Shown here: piece after piece, positions 1 to 7,634 of the stretch
Position numbering within the stretch: the stretch's first letter is position 1
How the letters are laid out: every line of letters starts with the position of its first letter
Source: Pleurotus ostreatus/Saccharomyces cerevisiae fusant
Lineage: Eukaryota > Opisthokonta
Direction of reading: 5' to 3'
Length of the DNA: 14,740 nucleotides
Assembly: GCA_024196135.1 (NCBI GenBank)
Contig: JAMQCK010000865.1
Location: forward strand, 1-14,740
Made by a program: the position numbers and the translations under genes
Notes under the pieces: generated by a model
What the model was told of the DNA's origin: nothing
The model's database searches: none
The model's input: only the letters and a program-made list of their open reading frames with translations

Positions 1-32
1 CACGCAGGGGAAGGGGGGAGGGGAAAACATAC

Positions 33-673
33 GATGCAGACGCAGTCGACGCCCTCGAAGTACCCTCCGGGCTTGCTCTCGCGGATAACGAGATCGTCAA
101 GTCCCTCGCTGCCGCTCTCCTCCATGCCCTCGAAGCAGAACTTGAGATTGACGGGCAGCTCCTTCCCATGCTGGTGGTGGTACTGCAGCACGTTGAGCCA
201 GCCCAGGATCGGGCCCTTGTCGTCCGTCGCGCCGCGGCCGATCAGCTTGCCCGACTTCTCGTCCACGACGAGCGTGAAGGGCTCCGTGTCCCAGCCATCC
301 GAGAGCTCCGCGGGCTGGACGTCGAAGTGGCCGTAGATGAGCACGGTCTTCTTCTTGGGGTCCTTGCCGATGGAGCCGAGGACGGCCGGGGGAAGGGGGA
401 GCGTCTGGCCCTGCAGCTCCTGCGCGCCGAGCTCGACCTGCTTGGTGTCGACGCCGAGCGACCGCAGCTGCGCGTTCAGCCAGTTGGACATCTTGATGAC
501 ATCCTGGCGGCGAGCAGCGTCGCCGCTGATACTGAGGGGGACGTCAGTATCGCGTTCCCCCTGCTCGACGATCGGCGGACACACCTCGGGATCGCCACCG
601 CCTCCCCCAACCGCTGGATAAACTGGCCCGCGCTGGCGTCAACGTACTCGAAGAATTCCTTGGGTGCTGCCAT
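33..673 (-). CDS. DUG1: Cys-Gly metallodipeptidase DUG1 (M20 family), 5' part, cut by window edge
   Basis: M20-family zinc dipeptidase that splits Cys-Gly and other dipeptides in the cytosol during glutathione breakdown. Exon 1 is 673-585 and exon 2 is 531-33, giving 196 residues in frame. The intron 584-532 has GT..AG borders and joins exon 1 (ending ..VAIP) to SISGDAARRQDV. A second donor, GTATGT, sits at 32-27, so the gene continues beyond the left edge; only the N-terminal ~40% is here. Metal-site motifs are clear: GHFDVQP with His98 and Asp100, GRGATDDKG with bridging Asp133, and EGMEESGSEG with catalytic Glu167 and metal ligand Glu168. Family assignment is by these motifs and the DUG1/CNDP2-like context around them. 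The start MAAPKEFFEYVD is the only sensible one. The gene is transcribed away from the SUZ-domain gene. Confidence 0.95.
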
Positions 674-832
674 CGTCGTCGCTGTTGAAGAGAAAGCGCG
701 CTGGCGGCGAAATCAGTACTTTGTGCGGACGGCACTAGATCCGAGCACGCCACTGTCAATAAGCGCCCACACGTTGCCTCTTACCTTCATCTTCATTGTG
801 CTCATCGCCGCGCTCGACGTCCGAAATCGCCC
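674..832. promoter_or_regulatory. Short divergent promoter between DUG1 and SUZ-domain gene
   Basis: Only 159 bp lie between the two start codons, which face away from each other, so both 5' leaders and core promoters must share this stretch. No clear TATA box or CCAAT box is visible. Housekeeping-type TATA-less initiation is an inference. Confidence 0.6.
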
Positions 833-1528
833 ATGACGTCCATCAAGCCGTTCAGCGCCGGTGGCGGCGCAGACCCTTGGGACCAGGCGCCCTCGGTGCG
901 TGGAGCACGCTAGTCGCGAAAGTACCCTGAAAGAGCCCGGGCGTATAGACATCGGCGCGGCGACCCCCCGCAAAGAAAGCGGCAGTGAGGGATGATTGGG
1001 AGGACGAGGACGACGAGGAGCCCGCGGAACCGACCGTGGAGGGGAATCAGAAGCTGTGGAATGCCGCGTGCGTCGTCCAGGGTCGCTATGCCACATGGAG
1101 ACGACGTTGACCACGACCCCCTCCCTTTCAGGAACTCGCAGACCTCAGCGCCCATGCCTACTATCATCCCCTCCGCGTCCTCGTCGCACCCGGTTGTCCC
1201 CCCACCCCCAGCCGCCTTCCAGCCACAACTCAAGATCCTCAAGCGTCCGACGAACGCTGCTCCCTCCCCCTCCCCCTCTCCCCCCGTCAACACTCAAAGC
1301 CTGCAGGAGCGCGAGGCGAGATACCAGGCTGCAAGAGAACGCATATTTGGCTCCGGGAGCAGCAGCGCCGAAGCCAGCAGCTCGTCATTGTCCGCGAAGA
1401 AGGAGGAAGGCGCAAAACACATCAGGCAACCCAAGGGCCCCGAGGGCAGCGATCAGCGCGAGAAAGGCTTCAAGGGACGCGGCGACAGAGGCGCGGTACC
1501 TCCTGCTCGTCCGCCATCCAACCCTTGA
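833..1528 (+). CDS. SUZ domain-containing protein (SZRD1-like), putative RNA-binding
   Basis: Three exons: 833-895, 949-1067 and 1132-1528, giving 192 aa. Introns of 53 and 64 nt have GT..AG borders and the frame is kept across both. Near the N-terminus is MTSIKPFSAGGGADPWDQ; exon 2 holds an acidic DDWEDEDDEE patch and NQKLWNAA. A proline-rich linker leads to FQPQLKILKRP (about residues 90-100) and then LQEREARYQAARERIFG (118-134), which together match the SUZ domain, a basic RNA-binding motif. IRQPKGPEG near residues 158-166, followed by a Gly/Arg/Lys-rich tail, resembles the SUZ-C motif. Human SZRD1 and fungal relatives are small proteins of the same plan; their cellular role is poorly known. 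The second acceptor at 948 is the least certain border, because alternative AGs lie close by. Confidence 0.85.
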
Positions 1529-2380
1529 CGCTGGCATTCATCGCATCTCTTTGACCGTTTATATTGCTGTAACGCCGTCCGCGCACATGTAATGACACTT
1601 CGCCCTCATACGAGGTGCACTTCAGCTTTGCATCCAGGCTACACTTCACAGGTCTGCCATGTCCAACTTACAAACAGATCTCGAGATCACAAGCACGGTG
1701 AGTCTACTTCGAGCTTAAAGCTACTGATATCTCTATCCCAGTAAGATAGACGAGCGAAGGGATTGAGGAATGTTACCGTGCGCAGAATACGCACTGCTGG
1801 CAAATCCTGCATATTCCAGATCGCTGGAGTTCTGCGTTCATCCTTGAAGTTCCAACGTTCGATCACTTCAGAGTTTGCCTGCGGATTGGGGACGATTATC
1901 ACGAAACTCGGTTCGGTCGTTAGCTTCCGCTGTTGTCCGCCTCAAGTCGGCATTCTGAACGAGTCCTGCCTGCAATATAGCACATCGAGTCCACTCCGAG
2001 TCGTATCTCGCGACGACCGAAGGGCCAACATCCACAACAGCGCGGTTGAACGGAAGATTCTGACTCCCTCCGGGCAGAACTTTGCCACTCCAGTATCACA
2101 GAGTTCGTATCTCTTCTACCATACTGATCTACCATCGAAGCCCATTGCGAAGATCTGAGCAGTGGAAGACTCAATACTCGCACGGCAACGTTCCTGAGCA
2201 TGACAGCCTCGTCAGGCATCTACTCTAGTGGCAGAGTCCAAACCTACACAGACGAGAGTGAATTGTGCCCCGCCAAGGACGGTCGCCCGGGGTTCCGACG
2301 AACTTATCATCGAGGAAGAAATAGGCGCCGGCCAATCAACGGCGAAATCATTCGTGGCCATCCACTGAGCAGGTCTCCGC

Positions 2381-2400
2381 GATAAGCAGGCCAAGTTATC
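2381..2400. promoter_or_regulatory. Paired GATA-factor sites upstream of DUR3 (GATAAG and GATAAC)
   Basis: GATAAG on the plus strand at 2381-2386 and GATAAC on the minus strand at 2400-2395 (plus GTTATC), 8 bp apart and facing each other, 213-232 bp before the DUR3 start. Fungal nitrogen regulators of the AreA/Nit2 type bind GATA sites, usually in closely spaced pairs, and urea permease genes are known targets in other fungi. That these sites work here is inferred. Confidence 0.5.
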
Positions 2401-2519
2401 AGCTTCGCGAGCAGCCAGACAGTTCGTATGTCTATCTTTGCCGGCGCCTCTTAGCGTGCGAGCGGGGCGTTAGTGCGCACGCCGGCGGCGCCGAGCAACG
2501 GAGGCATCGAGGAGAGGTA

Positions 2520-2525
2520 GATAAG
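2520..2525 (+). promoter_or_regulatory. Third GATAAG site upstream of DUR3
   Basis: GATAAG 88 bp before the DUR3 start codon. GATA cores without the full hexamer also occur on the minus strand at 2433-2436 and 2609-2612. Together with the pair at 2381-2400 this makes a cluster in about 230 bp. Confidence 0.45.
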
Positions 2526-2612
2526 ATGGGGAGCAGAGGGAAGGACCCGCTCGAGGTTGGTGCTGACCTTTTCCCCCTTCGCGCACTCGAGAAGTAGTGG
2601 TGACGATCTATC

Positions 2613-5517
2613 ATGTCCTCCGCTGAGACTGTCCTACCTCAAGGTGCGGGCTATGGCGTCGGTGCGTGGTCCTATGGCAGCGACATATCCCTACATTGCT
2701 GACTCGCTCCCTCACAGTCGTCGGTGCGTACACGGAGTGGTAAATAAGGAACGTTTTCTCATTTCTGTTAGGAATCGGCCTCTTCTTCAGCGCGTTCATG
2801 CTCGCGCTCACCGCGATGCAAGCGCGGTACACGCCCTGGTCACCGAAGAGCGCGGAGGAGTTCAGCAGCGCGTCTCGGAGCGTGAAGCCGGCGCTCATCG
2901 CGTCGGGCATCGTGTCAGCATGGACGTGGGCGGCGACGCTATTGCAGAGTAGTGCAGTGGCGTTCAAGTACGGTGCGTGATCAAGTACCTGACAGTAATA
3001 ACGGGCGCTTATTTTGAGCAGGCATCAGCGGACCGTGGTGGTATGCTGGTGCGTGGTACCTAAAATGATGATAACAGAGAAGCGGACTGACAGGTATGCA
3101 GCTGGCGCAACGATCCAAATCCTCCTCTTCGCTATGGTGAGCAGAACGTCCCTCGTCCTTACACGCTTTGACTGATCTCCGTCCCTTCAGCTCGCCGCGA
3201 AACTCAAGCTTAATGCCCCCTACGCACACACCTGGCTCGAAATTATCGGCGCGCGCTGGGGGACCGTCGCTCACCTGGTCTTTCTCTTCTTTGGGCTGGC
3301 CACCAACATCATCGTCAGCGCAATGCTCATCCTCGGCGGATCGGCGACGGTGACGGACTTGACGGGGATGAACACGCTTGCAGCGTGCTTCCTCATCCCT
3401 GTCGGTGTCGCTGTGTACGTGGTCGTCGGCGGCATGCGTTCGACGCTGCTTTGCGATTAGTGAGTGTATCAGTTGGAGGGGTTGCGACGAAGCTGAGCAA
3501 TTGTCGTAGCACTCACACGACGGCACTGTTCATCATCATCCTGGTGAGTACTCACCTTTGCGCCATGCGGATCCTTGACCTACCCTTGGCGCTTAGTTCT
3601 TCGTCTTCACCGTATACGTGACGAGCCCAAAAATTGGCAGTCCTGCGCGTATGCACGAACTTCTGTCTATAGCTCCGCCTGTCGCGGGAAATGCCGAAGG
3701 GTGCGTTTATTTGCTACGATCCCCAGCTACTTCTGGTTCCTGACCCGCGACGTAGTTCCTACCTTACCATGCGCTCGAAGAACGGCCTCATCTTCGGAGT
3801 CATCAACATCATCGGCAACTTCGCCACCGTCTTCCAGGATCAGGCGTACTGGCAGCGTGCTATTGCCAGTCGGCCGGCGAGTGCGGTCCGCGCGTACCTC
3901 CTTGGGGGCATTGCATGGTTCTCCATCCCTTTCACGCTTGCGACGACGCTCGGTCTCGCTGCGAGGGCGCTCGGCGGTAGTGAAGATGCGACGTGGCGCG
4001 ATCCTGGTGAGTAGCGACCCTCCCACCCGCTCTTCCTCTCCAAACTAATTTTGCGTGTAGACATGAAGCCTCTCTCCGCCGCCGACGTCTCGGCGGGTCT
4101 TCCTGCTGCAGCCGCAGCCGCAGCTCTGCGTGGGCCAGGGGGTGCCGCCGCAATGCTCATTCTGCTCTTCTTGGCCGTAACGAGCGCGACGAGCGCGGAA
4201 CTGATCGCGGTGTCAAGCATTGGGACGTACGATATCTATAAGGTGCGTTCCGCAATTTTGCCAGCACGCAGTTCATGTCTGACCGTATGTAGAGGTACAT
4301 CAATCCCAAGGCGACGGAGGAGCAACTCTTGCGCGTGGGTCACTTTGTGGTAGGTCTCTCGGACATCAACAGTGATCGTATTGGCTGATGGTCATCTCAA
4401 GGTCGGCGCGTACGCTATTGCCTGCGGGTTCTTTGGCCTCATCTTCTACTATATTGGTGTCTCCATGGGTTGGCTATACGTGCGTATCTGGCATCCTCTT
4501 TAGACGCATAATCAAAGCTCATGAACTGTAGACCTTCATGGGTGTCATCCTCGGTGGTGCTGTCTGCCCCATCGCAATTGGCGTCACCTGGCGGAAGGCG
4601 AACAAGACTGGCTGCATCGTCGGCGCCCTGGCTGGTCTGGTGGCCGGTGTTGGCACCTGGTTGGGGACGACGGCACGCTTGTGGGATGGTGTCATCAATG
4701 TTACAGTGCGTAGCGAGAGTTCTCTATATTGGATAGGGACTGACATGACGTGCACCCATCAGACGAGTGGCGGCGACTACGAGATGCTCGCGGGCAACCT
4801 CGCCTCGATTGGTGTAGGGGCCATCGTCTCTGTAGCATGGAGTCTTATCGTATGTGACTGACATTCATCATCTTCATATTTCCTGCTTATCATGCTTCTC
4901 AAGTCCCCAGACGACTTCGATTTCGAAATAACGCGCGCAATCAATCGACCTGCCGCTACGACAGACTACGACACCGCCGAGAAGCCTCAACCTGAGAGGG
5001 CCCTCAGCGACGAAAAGACGCCCTCTGACGAAAAGGGCGCACAAGCAACAGTAAAGACGACGGAGCCGTCTGACGACGAGTCCACCGCGGAAGACGATCT
5101 CAACCCCGAGGGCCTCAAGCGCGCCTTCCGCTTTGCGGCGTGGGCGTCGTTGGCGCTGGTGTGTGGTATCTTCCTTGACTATCAGGATGGCAAGATGCTA
5201 ACAACGGTCGCAATTAGCTCGTCATCCTTGTCCTCGCCATTCCCCTGCCGCTATTCTTCGCCCAAACGATCTTCGGCGTGCGCGGTCTCGCCGCATGGGT
5301 CGGCATTGGTATAGCCTGGACGTTCCTCGCTGCCGGAGTCGTCGTAATTGGCCCAGTCTGGGAGAGTCGGGAGGCGATGGGCCTGATCATGAGGGGCATG
5401 GTCAAGGTGGGTAGTGGAACGCTGTTCACGTTATAGCTGTTTTTCTGACCGCCTTTGCAGGATGTATTTACGCGCGGAGGGGGTAAATTTGCGCACAAGC
5501 AGGCAGCTGCTGCGTGA
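2613..5517 (+). CDS. DUR3: Urea transporter DUR3 (urea/Na+ or H+ symporter, SSF family)
   Basis: High-affinity urea permease of the plasma membrane, sodium:solute symporter family. Seventeen exons give 684 aa, the usual length for fungal DUR3: 2613-2661, 2718-2723, 2772-2972, 3022-3048, 3102-3136, 3191-3459, 3510-3543, 3597-3700, 3756-4006, 4061-4242, 4293-4349, 4402-4479, 4532-4705, 4763-4849, 4904-5158, 5218-5406 and 5461-5517. All introns are GT..AG and 48-62 nt. Diagnostic stretches are [16 protein letters not shown] (TM1), [76 protein letters not shown] and [16 protein letters not shown] charged loop (about residues 519-595, [12 protein letters not shown] then Glu/Asp/Lys-rich) separates the last membrane segments, as in other DUR3 proteins. 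Exon 2 has just 6 nt; it is needed to give the family's VVVGIG. GATA sites upstream suggest induction under nitrogen limitation. Confidence 0.96.
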
Positions 5518-5802
5518 TGTTTTTCTCTTACAATTCTCTGTAGGCTTCCCGAACGCGAGGAAGCTACGATACATGCCTGGGTAGACTACATAGTCCGGCG
5601 TAAAGCCATCTTGTACCAGTACTTACTTCCTTACACACTTTGTTGACTAGCCTTAGATTTCTGCGTGCGTTGTACCACCCATCCTACTGTAACGTGACAA
5701 CGCTCTTCACCGTGGTGACTGTTTTCTGCCCATACCCTTCTGTCGGTATACACAGTGGGTACAGCTTCACAAAAAGTAACGATGAAAAGGAACAATCCCC
5801 AC

Positions 5803-5807
5803 AAAAA
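5803..5807 (-). terminator. RNA polymerase III terminator (T5) after tRNA-Val
   Basis: Five T residues on the minus strand begin two bases after the tRNA 3' end (plus-strand AAAAA). A second T5 run, also plus AAAAA, lies about 30 bp further on at 5771-5775 and could act as a backup. Confidence 0.8.
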
Positions 5808-5808
5808 G

Positions 5809-5881
5809 TGGTTCAGCCCGGGATCGAACCGGGAACCTTTCGTGTGTGAGACGAAAATCATAACCATTAGACCACTGAACC
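5809..5881 (-). tRNA. tRNA-Val (anticodon CAC)
   Basis: A 73-nt cloverleaf without intron. The acceptor stem is GGTTCAG (5881-5875) paired with CTGAACC, followed by discriminator A at 5809. The anticodon arm is TTCGT-CTCACAC-ACGAA, whose 7-base loop reads CAC at positions 34-36 and decodes GUG (valine). The TψC arm is CCCGG-TTCGATC-CCGGG. Internal RNA polymerase III boxes are intact: A box TGGTCTAATGG and B box GGTTCGATCCC. CCA is not encoded, as usual in eukaryotes. Confidence 0.97.
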
Positions 5882-6041
5882 GACGACATTTCCGTCTCAA
5901 GGGCACTCCTCAGTACAAAACCGGCTGAGCTCAGTTGAGATGAACAAGGCAAGTAATTCAAGTTCACCATTGGGCGGCTGTGACATCCTAACCTTGCTCA
6001 ACAATTTGTCCAAAGTACAATTCGCCTCAAGTTCAAATAAC

Positions 6042-6957
6042 TCATACTGCTTCGACCACCTCCCAAGGCTTCTTTCTAGGGGCAGCAGTCGACTGGCTTG
6101 GTGGCGCGTCCTGGGCAAAGTATTGTCAAAAACGAGTACAAAAAGTGGAATTACGACGGTGATGAGCGCGATGGGGAGCTCGATGCGAGGACAAGATACA
6201 AACCGTGACGCGCAGTGTGAGGCAGGAATGAATAGAGACGCACGTTCAGCTTGTCGGGTATCTCGCGATTATTGGGGATCTCGTCGACTCGTCCAGCTTC
6301 GATGAGTGCTTGCAACTCGACGAAGGTAAGATTGTGGGGCGGTTCGGCGTTTTCCGCCCTGGCGCCATTTGTGGCGCTTGAGGTTGAAGGCGCCGTGGAT
6401 GGCGCAGCAACAGAAGTCGACGACTCGTTTGTGGTGCTTGCGGTGTCGGATAGCGATAGCGGTGCGTCTGGCGCTAAGCTTGCGCGAGGTCCGACGCCTG
6501 CTGGCGCATTTATCCCGTGTTCGAGTTCGTAGACACGAGCATCGTCGATGGAGATGTCTTGCTCTGTGACTCTGACAGGCGTGTTGTTGTCAGAGAAGTA
6601 ACAGGGGTGGTATTTGCCTTTTTTCGACTTACTTGTTGAAGTAGAATACGCGTGTTCGTCGCAGGATCTCCTCGCGAACGTTGTCGGGTGCATCGCGAAG
6701 AGCGCCTCCCGCGATGATGCTTGCGAGCCCTTGCTGCATACATCGTTCAGTTGAGTTTGTTCAATCAACTGGTTCAACAAAATCAAGTGCGGCATGCACC
6801 GTGGATGGTCCATAAGTACGGAACGTACCAGGTATACATCGTCTTTTGCAAAGTCGTACGCGCCATATTGTTCAAGGGCGGTCAATTGGGAGACGTCATC
6901 ACCACCATCCTCAGATTCGTTCACAGCAAGATCATGAGCTGGTCCAGATGCTTCCAT
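6042..6957 (-). CDS. PEX39: KPWE-motif protein, PEX39-type peroxin (PTS2 import factor)
   Basis: Four exons, 6957-6829, 6733-6633, 6571-6244 and 6110-6042, give 208 aa. Introns are 95, 61 and 133 nt, all GT..AG. The start lies in the strong context GCCGCCATGG. The N-terminal half has an acidic leader, then YGAYDFAKDDVYL (31-43) and a helical stretch ending at about residue 76. A Ser/Thr/Ala-rich linker follows. The C-terminal part carries LTFVELQALIEAGRVDEIP (158-176), EIPDKLN, and a final KKPWE with Lys200-Glu203. This ELxxLIxxG..IP..KPWE plan is that of the KPWE domain of human C6orf226 and yeast Yjr012c, reported as PEX39, a soluble factor that helps PEX7 bring PTS2 cargo to the peroxisome. 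The assignment rests on recall of that motif, not a search. An in-frame upstream ATG at 7071 is less likely as the start. Confidence 0.8.
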
Positions 6958-7634
6958 GGCGGCATGAATGCGGCTCGCAATCTGCCTTCGTGAGTGTTGG
7001 AGTTGAGTTGAAGTTGAGCGGCGGCCCGGCAGCCACGTGAAAGTGGACGACGCTCTCACGCCTGTCGGCACCGTACACCGGGTTGAACTCGACCATCATG
7101 TTCGTTCATCGAGAGTTATTCGAGCCCTTTCAGCTGACTGGGGCTTCTAAATAACCGACCTGGACTTCCTTGTGCTCAGCGTCCCTTTCAGACGTACAGT
7201 TTCTCCGTCATAAGGCTTCTCCGTCAACGACATGATCCCTCTTGCTGCTTCTTTGGTCATACGCCCTCCCTGGACCCGTCGCGGGCCGCGCTCTCCACCC
7301 TGCCGAGGCCTCGGACCATGACTTTGAGCGGGAACACAGGCGACCTACGCTGCTGTGCAAGAAATATAGAAAATAAACCATTGGTTTCCTAGCACACAAG
7401 TTGTATCCCAATCTGTTCTTCAGAATAGCGAGACAGAGGCCCATCGCATCGACAAACTAGAATAAGTCTTGCGCGCGTCGCAAAAGTGATCTCATCGTGA
7501 TCATGCGTTGAAAACGTCCAACAATTGGACAGCAGGAGAGCATTACCTCACCCGGCTTTACTGCATCATCGCCGCGCTTTAAAGAGCGAGCGCTATGAGG
7601 GTGCTCCTCAGCGGTATCGCCCCCCGCATCTAGC
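6958..7634. other. Intergenic region between PEX39-type gene and GH31 gene (divergent)
   Basis: About 680 bp serve as the upstream region of two divergent genes. I see no gene. Visible elements are the palindrome AAACCATTGGTTT at 7375-7387 and the inverted repeat GTCCAA-CAA-TTGGAC at 7516-7530. Both contain ATTGG, that is CCAAT on the minus strand. A weak TATA-like CTTTAAAG lies at 7577-7584, about 50 bp before the GH31 start. Functions are inferred only from motif shape. Confidence 0.45.

Larger units (their letters stand above)
1529..2612. other. 1.1 kb region without a secure gene; exon-like fragments
   Basis: No model here is convincing. On the plus strand an ATG at 1659 opens MSNLQTDLEITST, ending at a good GTGAGT donor (1698). 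The following CTGAT branch-like site and the AG at 1749 would join it to an open stretch 1750-1911 (..HCWQILHIPDRWSSAF.., ..LRIGDDYHETRFG). Further open stretches lie at about 1980-2158 and 2207-2368; the last contains SDELIIEEEIGAGQSTAK, faintly like a kinase Gly-rich loop, then a stop. These pieces do not splice cleanly into one frame and I recognise no family. It could be a fast-evolving gene, a decayed gene, or chance. The right-hand 230 bp act as the DUR3 upstream region. Confidence 0.4.

Noticed and set aside
168..836. 222-codon open frame on the plus strand
   Set aside because: It is antisense to DUG1, whose motifs and splice sites on the minus strand are decisive; long antisense frames are common in GC-rich genes.
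2207..2368. Protein kinase start (IGAGQSTAK resembling a Gly-rich loop)
   Set aside because: Only one weak motif, ended by a stop, with no following kinase lysine, HRD or DFG motif; kept only as part of the unresolved region.
6151..7071. 306-codon continuous frame on the minus strand
   Set aside because: It runs through two introns whose lengths (95 and 61 nt) sum to a multiple of three, so it reads exon 2 of the PEX39-type gene in the wrong frame and ends before the KPWE motif. The spliced model is better.
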